Source: Rana temporaria
Taxonomy: Eukaryota; Chordata; Amphibia; Anura; Ranidae
Assembly (NCBI RefSeq): GCF_905171775.1
Contig: NC_053489.1
Location: 326,650,089-326,714,088, forward strand
Length of the DNA stretch: 64,000 nt
Reading direction: 5' to 3'
Below the pieces are notes generated by a model. The model did not search any database. It was not told the DNA's origin and was given only the letters and a program-made list of their open reading frames with translations. Shown here in pieces: positions 45,019 through 55,527 of this stretch; position 1 is the first letter of the stretch, and the number at the start of each line of letters is the position of its first letter. A program made the position numbers and the translations under genes.

Positions 45019-45818
45019 TGGCTTCAAGTACCGGTAGCTGTCTATTCAGCTGTGCAAGCATGAATGCTAATTTTTTTGATTTGTTCCCTTGGGTATTTAA
45101 AAGGAACACTTTTTATTTTAATGTATTACGATTTCTGAGCTTTCACTTTGCTAACAGAATGTTCCCTAGTCCTTTAGTAAATGAACTCCCATGCATGCTT
45201 ACTGAATCACAAATGTTTGGAAACATGAGGGCTCGGAAACATAAACTAGACTACAGGAAAGACCATGAAACTTGAACTTTAATGGGGGGGGGGGGGTTAC
45301 TAAAGGCATAGTTTACTGAAGACTTTAGGAGCCTAACATAACAAAATGGTGCCTTTAGCTGCATCCAGACCTAATAAATAAGTGTAATGTCATTCATTAG
45401 CCTATATATACTCACAGTACGTAAGAAAACAGAGACTGCTATCACTGCCAAAATGTAATTGCAAACACTATTCACTAAACACTGCAGCATTAGCATTGCC
45501 TCCTCAAGCATTTATAGTTTGCAACAGCCTCCATTAATTTCTATTGAAACACACAACAAACGTATGATCAATGCACTTTAAATGCACCTATGGTGTTTAC
45601 AGTGCATTTAGGATGTGGTTGTAAAGCATCAAGAGCTATCCCATCCTAGTCTTCATAAAAAAAATCATACCTCACAGGGCGTTTGAGGAGCATTGCCTGA
45701 CATGATTAAACGTCTGTACAACATGTATAACATGCTCATTAGTGCTTTTAGTGTGTTAATGCTCCTTAAAGTCTGCATTACAAATTAAGGCCTGTGTGAA
45801 AGGGCCATTAGACCATTC
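45019..45818. other. No gene recognised
   Basis: AT-rich DNA with a G-run at 45285-45297. No coding or element boundary. Confidence 0.45.
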
Positions 45819-46060
45819 TTATGCCGCGTACACACGACCGTTTTTCATGATGTGAAAAATGCCATTTTTTTTAAATGGTCATTAAAAACGATCTTGTGTA
45901 GGCTCCAGAGCATTTTTATCGACGTGAAAGATGGACATTAAAAATTTAGAACATGCTCTAATTTTTCTTGTCGTTTTTCACGTTGTAATTTTTCACGCAG
46001 TGAAAAACGGTCGTGTGTAGGCTTTAACGACGAGAAAAAAACGCGGATGCTCCGAAGCAA

Positions 46061-49000
46061 GATATGAGATGGAAGGTAGCTAAAGGGGGGGCGGGGTGGG
46101 GGGGGAGGGTTGTAGGGTTGCGATTTGTATAGAGAGGTATGATTGGTTAATTAAGGGTGAGTAACATGGAGCCCACAGGTAGAGCCCCCAGGGGAGGCCT
46201 AGGAGGGCCAAGGGTGGGAGGGCTGAGTAGAATGGGTAGGGATAGGAGGGTGGGATATGTCGGGGGGAGTGGGGGGGAGGGCGGGAAGGGTGGGGGAGGT
46301 TGGGATGGGTCGTACACCACCACTAAACATTTGTTAACACTAGTAATTTTTGCACCTTTCTACTTAGATCGTGTTTTTTTTTTGTTTACTACGCTTCTTT
46401 TTTATGGGACGACGAAGTAGGTAAATGTTTACTGGGGTTTTTCCCCTGTCTTTTAAAGAAAGGAAATGATAAAGGAAATGATAAAGAGATAAGGGGGGAA
46501 CAAGGGAGGGGAAGAAAGGAGAGAAGTAAAGAAGTGCACCCTGGGGAGTTTTGTTTACACAACCAGTATCCTACTCTTAGACGTCTATGTTCCCCGAGGT
46601 GTCACCTATGGGGCATCCCCTTAGCATATAGAATTTTGAACGTTGCTCAGGTCTTGGTCCTTCCTTTGTCCCTTTTACCGCCAGGTCTCTCTGATTTTTC
46701 TCGATGCTCCCGGAATCAAATCGGGCAAAGGTTAAAGACTCATACATTTTATGATTGTACCAATTTTTCTTTCTTCCTCTGTTTATCTCTAGGGATTTCT
46801 CTTGAGACAAGACAAAAGAGAACAATAGAGTGGCTAATATCAAATTTAACCATAGGATATGGTAGATAAAACATTCTGCATAAAATCTTTGAACGTGCGC
46901 GGAATGAGGGACTCTATTAAGAGAATGAATATCCTAGACATGTTGGGGGCGAGAGGAGCAGGCCTGCTCTGTCTGCAGGAGACGCACTTAACTGCAAAAA
47001 CAGCCGCACAGATGTGCACAGATGTGCGGTCCTAAATTCCAGTCCACTTACCACTCCTACCACACATCCTATTCTAGGGGTGTGAGTATACTGGTGGGAA
47101 GAGGATTGACATTCTCCTGTAGAGAGAGCAGGATAGACGACCAGGGAAGGTTTATATTTTTATCTTGTCTAATCGAAAACAAACCATTTGTGATAGCCAG
47201 CGTTTATATCCCCCCCCATTTAAATTCGAAGTCCTACACAAATTGATTGAGTACACACTGGATAAACCTGGGACTCCGATACTTATTATAGGAGATTTTA
47301 ATGAAGCCTTAGATAGGACCCAGGACAGGTTCCCGCCGGGAAACAGGCCTAAAACAAAAGGAGAGGACAGATTAGCTCTATTTCTTGATGAATTTGGATT
47401 ATGTGATATTTGGCGCACGCGCTACCCGTTTGAACGCCAATATTCCTGTTTTTCGAAGACTCACCACACCCTGTCCAGAATAGACATGGCGCTGGGTAAC
47501 GACGAGGCAGCAACACTAGTATCTAACATAGAATATGGCCCAAGAGGAATCTCCGATCATTCACCGATCGAGTTGACAATAAAAACTAGGGGCAAATGGT
47601 ACCCCAATGAATGGAAAATTAGCCCTCATTGGCTTGAGCTAATGAGTGAACACAGTACGGTGATGTCTGCTCTTAAAGAATTTCTACAGAAAAATGCGGG
47701 AACAGCTTCAGTGGGGGTGGTATGGGACACCCTAAAAGCTCACCTCAGAGGTCTCCTGATTCAAAAGATAGCAGGGATTAAGAGGAAGAATAGGGAGGCG
47801 GAGAGCGAGATAAGGAGGCAGCTGCTACAGGCAGAGAAGAGATATGTTGAAGCCCCAACCCCGCAAAGCTTAAAAGAGTGGTTAGAAAAACAACAGATAT
47901 ATAAAATGACTACATTAAAAAAAACAGAGGGAAAACGAATATTCCAGAGACAGAACCAGTTTGGAGAGGGAGAGCGAGTGGGGCGCCTATTATCTCTTCT
48001 CATTAGAACTAATTCCCCCCCATCCACAGTTACAGCAGTCACGTTAGCAGGTGGGGTAACTTCTACCGATAAAACTGTGATATTAAATACTTTCAGAGAA
48101 TTCTACGTGTCCCTGTATAGATCCAAGAGAAGGGAGGGGACCGAAGGACCGGGAAATTTTTTCCTGGGAATGTCTGTCCCGGCACTGTCGGAGGAAGATA
48201 ACATTGATATGGAGGCTCCAATTACTATATCTGAACTAAAACAGGCAGTGGCGGGGATGTCAACTCAAAAGTCACCTGGTCCAGACGGGTTGCCCATAGA
48301 GATCTACAAAAGATACGGGGATATTCTGCTACCAGAACTCCTCAAGACACTAAATTGGGCACTGATCCACGGAGCACTCCCCACCTCGATGTTAGAAGCT
48401 ACCATTATTGTCTTACATAAGGAGGGGAAGGATCCAACTGAGGCCGCATCATTTCGTCCCATCTCACTACTATGTACGGACGCCAAGATCTTGGCTAAAG
48501 TATTAGCAACTCGGCTAAACCGGAATATCCAAACGCTCATACATCCTGATCAATCTGGCTTCATCCCAAATAGGTCAACCAGTATTAATATCAGGAGACT
48601 GTTCCTGAATATGCAAATTCCAACAGAAGGGGTGGGTTCCAGAGCGGTTTTAGCCCTGGATGCCGCCAAGGCTTTTGACAGTCTGGAATGGGACTACCTA
48701 TGGCAGGTATTAGAGAAATTCGGGTTTGGCCCCAGGTTTATTAGTTGGGTGAAGTTACTATATAACCAGCCAAAAGCTAGAATTAAAATCAATAACGAAT
48801 TTTGTGAAACCTTCCAGCTAGAGAGAGGAACTCGACAAGGCTGCCCCCTTTCCCCCCTTCTGTTCGCGCTGGCGATGGAACCATTGGCCATTAAAATTAG
48901 AAAATCAGAAGATATACAGGGATTCCGCAGACTAACATAGAGGATAAGATCGCATTGTTTGCGGACGATGTCCTGTTTTTTCTGGGAGACACCGGAACAT

Positions 49001-50986
49001 CGTTAAAAAAGGTAATCAAAACGGTGGGCGAGTTTGGGCTATGCTCTGGGCTGGTCATCAATTGGGAAAAGTCATCATTACTGCCAATTGATTCCCCTGG
49101 TGTCCAGATACCCCACGGCATTCCTCAGTTAAAAGTAGAAGCAAAGATGAAATACCTCGGAATATGGATTACGAGGGACACTAATAGCTTCGTTCCAAAT
49201 AACTTAATCCCCCTCTTGTCCAAATGGGAATATAAAAGAGACATCTGGTGTAAACTACCATTATCCATAGCGGGGCGATGCAATTTAAACAAGATGCTAT
49301 GGCTGCCCCAGCTACTTTATATACTCCACAACTCCCCAGTTTGGATAGACCAAAAATGGTTTAAAAGGATAGAATCCATCTTTAGAGATTTAATCTGGAA
49401 GAAGGGACAAGCCCGGATTTGCCTCCAGACCATGCAGCTGCCAGCTAAGGAGGGGGGAATGGCTGTTCCACACCCGAAAACATACTTCCTAGCTTAGCAG
49501 CTGCAACATATCACGAATTGCGGAATGGAGGGAGACGGGAACTCTGGGACACTGATGTTAATAGGGGCACCACATAGGACAATATTGGAGGCACTCGAGG
49601 CTGGCTCGTTTATTCATAAATGTCCAACCATAAAACTTATCCTTAAAGTATGGCAAACAACAAAAACACTGTTGGGCTATAAGGGTATAACAACGTTTGC
49701 CCCTCTCTGGTGCAACCAAAACTTAAAGGAATTAAAAGACATTGAGAGACATTGAGAGATGCAAGGAATGGGAGAGACAAGGGATAAATAGCTTAAATCA
49801 ATTATATGAGGGAGAACATATGAAATCATTTGCAGACCTGCGACAGGAATTCAATATAGCAAACAAAACATTTTATAGATACCTCCAGATCCGGCATGGC
49901 ATCCAAGCCCAGTTTGGGTCACAACCCTCGGCTCCTACTCTCCTGAAAATAACCTCTTCAAAAACAACTAAGGGCCTGATATCCGAACTGTATTCCAGAA
50001 TAGAGTTAAAACAATAAGTAGGGCAGGCCCCATTAAGAGCAGGACAGGATGGGAGAGAGACTTAGGGCAAACGACCATGGAACAGTGGAACGCGATCCTG
50101 AGGAGGGGGGTATTGGTCTCGATCTCTCCATCTCAGAAAGTATCACACTTGTTCCTCTTGCATAGAGTATACTACACCCCCAGGAGAATGTTTAATCTTG
50201 GGTGGAGAAGTACTGATGAATGTCCAAGGTGCAGAGCGACAGGCAACCTTATCCACATGATGTGGAAATGCCCTAAGTTATTCAGATACTGGGAGGAGGT
50301 GATAGATATAATAAATAAAACTTTTAAAATGAATTTGGAAGCTGAGTCTAAGACATGCCTATTAGGCAGTATTGATGAGGACAGAGTGCCTGTTGGAACC
50401 CTGGAGGTGGTGCTGAGATGCCTCTTCCAGGCAAGGAGGCTAATTGCGTGGAGGTGGCAGGCCCAGTCTCCACCCACTGTCCAATCGTGGGTTGAAACCA
50501 TCAATACAATGATCTGGAGCGAGAGAGTGACACTCACTAAACAGGGGAATTATAGAAAGTTTGTGAGGATGTGGAAACCTTGGCTAGACATAACGGGTTG
50601 TTCTATATAAAGAGATGGCGTATTTTAAATTCAATATATACTTTAATCCGCTAGTAGACACCCCTCTATGGGGAGGATTAATCCAATGAAGCAAATCGAA
50701 TTAACTTAAAAAACTGGGCCACGGTGTGATGGGAGGGTGGAAGGGTGGGTGAGGGGCGGAGGGGTGGTGAGGGTGGACACAAGGGAAGAAAATGTGGAAC
50801 CTAAGTGTTTTTTTTTACTCAGCCACAACGACTCAGGGGTAGGGGGAGGGTGAGGGGTAAAAGGTTTGCTTGTGTATGTATTATGTTAAATTTACGCACG
50901 TTGGTGCACTACTTCTGTAATTTATATATGCAAATAACAATAAAAAAATTCATAATTAAAAAAAAAAAAAAGATATGAGATGGAAG
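46061..50986 (+). mobile_element. L1/Tx1-type LINE, 5'-truncated, with 15-bp target duplication
   Basis: The LINE spans 46076-50971. It is flanked by GATATGAGATGGAAG at 46061-46075 and 50972-50986. It has a G-rich 5' part, ORF2 from 46859, a 3' region of about 350 bp, AATAAA at 50939 and an A-tail of about 13. No ORF1 is present, so the insertion is 5'-truncated. The clean target duplication and A-tail are signatures of target-primed reverse transcription. Confidence 0.93.
46859..50610 (+). pseudogene. LINE ORF2 protein (endonuclease and reverse transcriptase), several frameshifts
   Basis: The start ATG at 46859 gives IKSLNVRGMRD, then LLCLQETHL of the AP endonuclease. A frameshift lies near 47020, in a short ACAGATGTGC duplication. 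Endonuclease motifs continue with IIGDFNEALD, LSRIDMAL and SDHSPIEL. The long frame to 48940 carries the reverse-transcriptase motifs SPGPDGLPIEIYK, FRPISLLCTDAKILAK, LDAAKAFDSLEWD (first catalytic Asp) and GTRQGCPLSP. After another frameshift at about 48940, FADDVLFF (48958 on) supplies the catalytic FADD box. Two further shifts occur before a C-terminal cysteine-type segment (CPRCRATGNLIHMMWKCP, 50222-50275). All catalytic motifs survive, but the frame is broken at least four times. Confidence 0.88.
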
Positions 50987-51241
50987 CACTGACTGAAAAG
51001 CGCAAATCGTCTCTCACCAAACCTTTACTAATACGAAATCAGCAAAAGCAGCCCCAAGGATAGCGCCGTCTGAATGGAACTTCAGCCTGGAGGAGAAATG
51101 CAGCTGTCGTACGTGTTGTACGTCACCGCGCTTTGCTCAAGCATTTTTTTTTCACGATCGTGTGTATGTAAGGCAGGCTTACATCGAGAAAAACGTTGTT
51201 TTTTCTAGGATATTAAAAACGGTCGTGTGTACACGGCATTA

Positions 51242-52061
51242 CAGGAGGAATGTCCTCATCTAAGTGCAGCAGCTCCATCATACGGTGATCAACAGGGTGG
51301 GTTGGGTGTTTAACCGGGCTGTATTGCATAACTGCAGTAGAGAAAAGTTGGGTGGCTGATGTGATGTATGGCAAGTATTAACAGTCTTACAAATTCTTTG
51401 AAAGGTAAGTTCATATATATATATGGTTCAACTATAATTGATTTCTACCTGCAAAAGTTTCATACATAATTGTAGTCACCAGTATTTTAAGAAACACATA
51501 CAACAAACAAGAACTGTGGGAGAGAGGGTTAAGTCCAGGACACCCATAAGTAGATGCAATGACAATTGACAGACTCCCAGACATCTATAGGTAGACAGCT
51601 ATACAGTGGAAGGCTTCTAGCCTGACAACACTTCTCTATAGGTAGGACCGCTGTCTCCTATGGCAACAAATCTCAAACAGTCACTAACGATAGTTGTATT
51701 TAACTATTGGTAACACAAATAGCTCTCACACTCTACAGTCTCTCATTGTAGGTCTTCGCTCACCGAGCTCCCAGTCTCTCACTAGACTCTCAGACCCAAT
51801 TGCCACTTGATCCCCTGAGCTCTTCCACTTCCATAACTTCGTATCTTACCATTGGTCCACTTCTTCACCGTTCCCGGCTGATGAGAAGACTGCTCTGGTA
51901 CTGGTTCCAGCTTATTCAAAGTGGTCTCTGGTAACAAGGTGGATGGTCCCTTAGTGGCGACAGCTTCCCCTCTACCACCACAACTGGTTGCCCGTCCGGC
52001 AGAACCGTTACATTCAGTTGGGTTCCAATACTGCAGTCCCAGACCTGTGCTGCTTCTCCTG
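51242..52061. other. No gene recognised
   Basis: From about 51500 to 52060 the sequence is GC-richer (ACCGAGCTCCCAGTCTCTCA, GGTGGATGGTCCCTTAGTGG) and looks like part of a repeat, possibly an LTR fragment. No ends or coding domain were found. Confidence 0.35.
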
Positions 52062-52900
52062 CTTCTGGATAGTGTTGAGCAGAATATGCCATATTCGATT
52101 TCGCGATATATCTCGAATATATATTCGAATATTTGAGATATATTCGCTAAATTCGAATATTCGGGATATTTTATCGAAATTAATTGATTGCGATTTTTCG
52201 CTGTTGCGAATGCGAAAATAATTGCGATTTTTTTATAACTGCGGTAGGAGCGCTCTGATTGGCTCAGAATATTCGTGATATTTTATCGAAATATCGCAAC
52301 ATGCGAATGCGATATTTATTGCGCAATTTCGAGATATGCTGGAGGAGCGCTCTGATTGGCTCAGAATATTCGTGATATTTTATCGAAATATCGCAACATG
52401 CGAATGCGATATTTATTGCGCAATTTCGAGATATGCTGGAGGAGCGCTCTGATTGGCTCAGAATATTCGTGATATTTTATCGAAATATCGCAACATGCGA
52501 ATGCGATATTTATTGCGCAATTTCGAGATATGCTGGAGGAGCGCTCTGATTGGCTCAGAATATTCGTGATATTTTATCGAAATATCGCAACATGCGAATG
52601 CGATATTTATTGCGCAATTTCGAGAAATGCTGTAGGAGCGCTCTGATTGTCTCACTCTGAAATCGAATATTCGAGATATTTTAACGCAATTTCACAAAAT
52701 GCGAATGCGAAATTGATTGCAGATATTTCGAAAACTGCTGTAGCAGCACTCTGAAATCGAATATTTATGATATTTTAACCAAAAAACATATTGCGATTGC
52801 GATTTTTCGATCGCGCATGCGCAATCGCGCGAACAACACGCGACCATTTCCTGGAGCCTTGCCAGTTTCCAACTTATGATCGCAACGCAATCACAGAGCA
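52062..52900. mobile_element. Left end of a hAT-like element with GAATATTCG subterminal motifs
   Basis: The terminus TAGTGTTGAGCAGAATATGCC begins at 52070. The preceding 8 bp (CTTCTGGA) would be the target duplication if a right end exists beyond the window. The region is dense in CGAATATTCG and TCGAAATATCGCAA motifs, as subterminal transposase-binding repeats of hATs often are. A 97-bp tandem array lies inside. The four-exon Myb/SANT gene starts directly after it. Confidence 0.6.
52253..52660. repeat. 97-bp tandem array in the subterminal region
   Basis: Four full units of exactly 97 bp begin with CTCTGATTGGCTCAGAATAT at 52253, 52350, 52447 and 52544. A partial fifth begins at 52641. Internal copies are almost identical, which implies recent amplification. 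Each unit contains TCGAAATATCGCAACATGCG and a CCAAT-type box (reverse ATTGG). Confidence 0.95.
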
Positions 52901-52950
52901 ACATGGTTGGAAGCAATTTCACTAAATCTGAGGAAAAGATGCTGATTTGT
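52876..52950 (+). CDS. Myb/SANT-like gene, exon 1
   Basis: First coding exon of an intact four-exon gene (52876-52950, 53971-54151, 55156-55404, 57183-57358) whose spliced frame is 681 nt, 226 residues. ATG at 52876, with an in-frame alternative at 52903. It encodes 25 residues ending NFTKSEEKMLIC, the start of a Myb/SANT helix 1 (FT.EE...L). The donor is GTAAGT at 52951, phase 0. All three introns are GT-AG with matching phases (0, 1, 1), and no stop interrupts the frame, so I infer a functional gene. The product is probably a nuclear DNA-binding accessory protein of a transposon; a domesticated host gene is the alternative. Confidence 0.75.
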
Positions 52951-53970
52951 GTAAGTATTTTGACCACTGTTATTTCATCATCTTCAACTGCATTTTAGTC
53001 TAGTTTAAAAGTTAGTATATATGATCAGATATTAGTATTTCACAAAAAATGTGTCTCCTGCTTTTACAAAACTACAAGTCCCAGCATGCCTGGACAGCTG
53101 CAGACACCCTGGTTGGCAAATGTGTATTTAGGCACTTTTCCTTGTTATTTAGCATAATGAATTTAACATTTTTTTGGACATAGGACGTATGCGAACGTCC
53201 TGACTTCAGTGTCCTCAAGGCCCAAGGACGTTCGAATACATATTGCCCTTTAGATGTTGCAGAACTACAACTTCCAGCATGCCTGGGAATGCTGGCACTT
53301 CTAGTATTGTAAGTTCTGCAGGCCCCCATTTTTCAGGCCTTTATGCACGGGTCTCTAAACTGTGGCACCCTAGATGCAGCAAAAGTAAAATTCTTAGCAT
53401 GCACTGACAGACCGTGGCTGATGGGAGTAGTAGTTTTGCAACAGCTGGAGGTGGACTGGTCTTGAAACCCAGAGTTAGGTAACAAACCCGTAGTGTTTTG
53501 CAACCATTCTGCCTCCAGCTGTTTTTTTTCTGTTGAAAAGCCTGTGGCGTGCAAAACACAACCCAAAAACTCCACCCGGTGCAGTGAAAAATGTGCACAC
53601 ACCTAAAGAGTGACATCACAAAAAACTGCGACGGGTACATACGTCAGTGGTCCTCCGAAAAGGTCCCGTCTCTGACCCCCCGGGGCGTTAGGCTCCTGAC
53701 AGGGAAAAGAGTTAGCAACGCATATCTCCCCTATACGTGTATCCTGTGTTGTTAATAATATATTCATAATTATGCAAATGATAATGGCTGCTATATTTAT
53801 GCAAAAAAGGTGGCGACCGAAATGGCAGGATATAAAATCTGTCATGTTACCCCTGTCATTGATTAATAAGGCGAGAATGCTTCCAATTGTTGAATAGCAT
53901 ACATTTACGTCATATATCCATAAGGCTGTCAACAGAAGTATTACAATATACTTTGTTCTTCATCTTGCAG

Positions 53971-54151
53971 AAGTTCCTGGAAACAGGATACGACCTGCTC
54001 CGCAGGCAGCCAGAGAAAATGGCTGTGGTCAGCGCCCTAATCACTGACTTTGGCGGCCAACACGACCACAAGGCAATAGTCAAGAAGTGGTCTGACCTGA
54101 AGAGGCGCCAAATGGATCAGGTCAGACGTCTTCGGGATAGATATCATCCAG
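53971..54151 (+). CDS. Myb/SANT-like gene, exon 2 (DNA-binding domain)
   Basis: Preceded by TTCATCTTGCAG and followed by GTAAGT. It encodes residues 26-85: KFLETGYDLLRRQPEK, then the helix with the invariant tryptophan W65 in VKKWSDLKRRQMDQVRRL. The VKKKW.DLK pattern is characteristic of the Myb/SANT-like (Myb_DNA-bind_5/MSANTD) family, which also includes the second protein of PIF/Harbinger transposons and NAIF1. Together with exon 1 it forms a three-helix domain of about 75 residues. It would bind DNA, most likely the element's own ends. Confidence 0.82.
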
Positions 54152-54163
54152 GTAAGTTATTGT

Positions 54164-54485
54164 TGACAGTTATGTTTTTTTTTTCAAAAGTGTATTTTGT
54201 GCGTGAACTCGAAAGAGAGAGGAGCCGGCCTGCAGGAGTTGGGAGGCCTCCCCCAGAGGCAATCTGCCATCTTTCTCCATGCCCCGGGTGGCAATGGCGG
54301 GTGTGAGGGGGTCCTCCCAACCCAACCTCGCATAGCACACCCACCGGGGGCGGGGCTGAGACCACCAAACTCAATTCACATGTAGCCGAGAGCGGGATCC
54401 GAACCCCTAGCTGCAGAGGTGAATCACTTGTCAGCGCAGTGGCAATCGCGTGGAGCCACCGCAGCTCCTTTGGTGACAGTTATGT
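54164..54485 (-). mobile_element. tRNA-derived SINE in intron 2 of the Myb/SANT-like gene
   Basis: The SINE spans 54176-54473, minus strand. The flanks are identical 12-bp copies TGACAGTTATGT (54164-54175 and 54474-54485). A T-run at 54176 is its A-tail in reverse. On the minus strand the head GCGGTGGCTCCACGCGATTG is followed by an exact B box GGTTCGGATCC (54395-54405 on the plus strand). I do not recognise the family name. Confidence 0.85.
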
Positions 54486-54529
54486 AAGGTCATATGTAAT
54501 TCATGTAAGGCCAGATGTTGTTAACCAAG

Positions 54530-54845
54530 ATGCCATGTTGTGCTAACATATATCACCACCAGCCAAGGTATTCATAGTACTGTTGAAAAAAGACATGGGA
54601 CAGCAGACAGGAACACAGAAGTTATGTGGGAACATACTTTTCCCATTGCTTTGCATGGGACTTTAAAGAAAAACCACGACCATGGCAAATGGGGGTGGGT
54701 AAGGGTTAAACCACCTATCCTATATTTGTGGCTGACATATAAGTAACCTGTGTGCCAAGTTTCATGTAAATATCTTTAGCCGTTTGTACGTGATGCTGGA
54801 ACATACATACATGCACACACACGTTGAGTTTTATATATATAGATT
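54530..54845. repeat. Possible 3' tail of a non-LTR element
   Basis: GTGTGCCAAGTTTCATGTAA, CTTTAGCCGTTTGTACGTGA, ACATACATACATGCACACAC and TTTATATATATAGATT resemble conserved 3' ends of vertebrate non-LTR elements. The class is not certain. Confidence 0.35.
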
Positions 54846-55155
54846 CCCACTAAATTCCTGTGTTAGGCGTGGGGGTTGTTATAGTAATCCCGTGTGCTCC
54901 ATCAGGCCCTTTTTTTAACATGAGATCGTCTGAACAAAACAAAGGAGACAAAAACAGCTCATTTTAACATGGTGGCATCCCAGCTCACGCTCAGTCCCCT
55001 GTAGTGCCCACAAGACCCTTTAATATAACATTGTCCCATTGGTTAACTGTCTATATAAATCAATTTGTATTCATATACAATACAGCAGAGTACACAGAAT
55101 TTGCATACGTCATTAGAAAACATTTTTATAATATATGAACATTGTGTTATTATAG

Positions 55156-55404
55156 GTGCTCCAATACCAGTTGTGCGCGCCAAGCGCAGAAGGCGCCAGG
55201 CCGATGAGGAGGAGGAGGAGGATGCGGCAGAGGAGGATGCGGCAGAGGAGGAGATGGATGAGGAGGAGCAGCCAGGGCCCTCCCACTCCCCAACCCCAGC
55301 TCCTGTTGAGGAGCAAGCTGAGGAGCTTCCCCCCCCCACCACCCCAACTTCTCAAGCAGACGAGCAGGAGGAAGACAGCGGTCCTGTGAGCCTCGTTCAG
55401 GAAG
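55156..55404 (+). CDS. Myb/SANT-like gene, exon 3 (basic and acidic linker)
   Basis: Acceptor TTATTATAG at 55147-55155; donor GTAAAT at 55405, which is weaker than the other donors. Residues 86-169 begin GAPIPVVRAKRRRRQ, where KRRRR is a likely nuclear localisation signal. A run of Glu and Asp with Ala (EEEEEDAAEED type, about residues 103-128) follows, then a Pro/Ser/Thr-rich part. Low complexity and acidity suggest a flexible protein-interaction or activation region. No folded domain is evident. Confidence 0.75.
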
Positions 55405-55527
55405 GTAAATATGTGCACAATGATTAATAACATTTCAACAATAAAATGTAGATATAAAAATGGACAACATATAAAGCGCACCTGTCAGATTGTAGAACCA
55501 TAATATGGTATTTATGCTAGAAGTATA

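Larger units (their letters stand above)
45819..51241. mobile_element. Miniature element (TTA duplication) split by a LINE
   Basis: The left half is 45822-46075 and the right half 50972-51238. Ends TGCCGCGTACACACGACCG and CGGTCGTGTGTACACGGCA are perfect complements, flanked by TTA at 45819-45821 and 51239-51241. Without the LINE it is about 505 bp with AAAAACG/CGTTTTT palindromes. The LINE lies wholly inside it. Confidence 0.92.

Noticed and set aside
46157..46420. Gly-rich 87-codon frame upstream of the second LINE ORF2
   Set aside because: It arises from a G-rich purine stretch in the LINE 5' part. It is not ORF1-like and has no domain.
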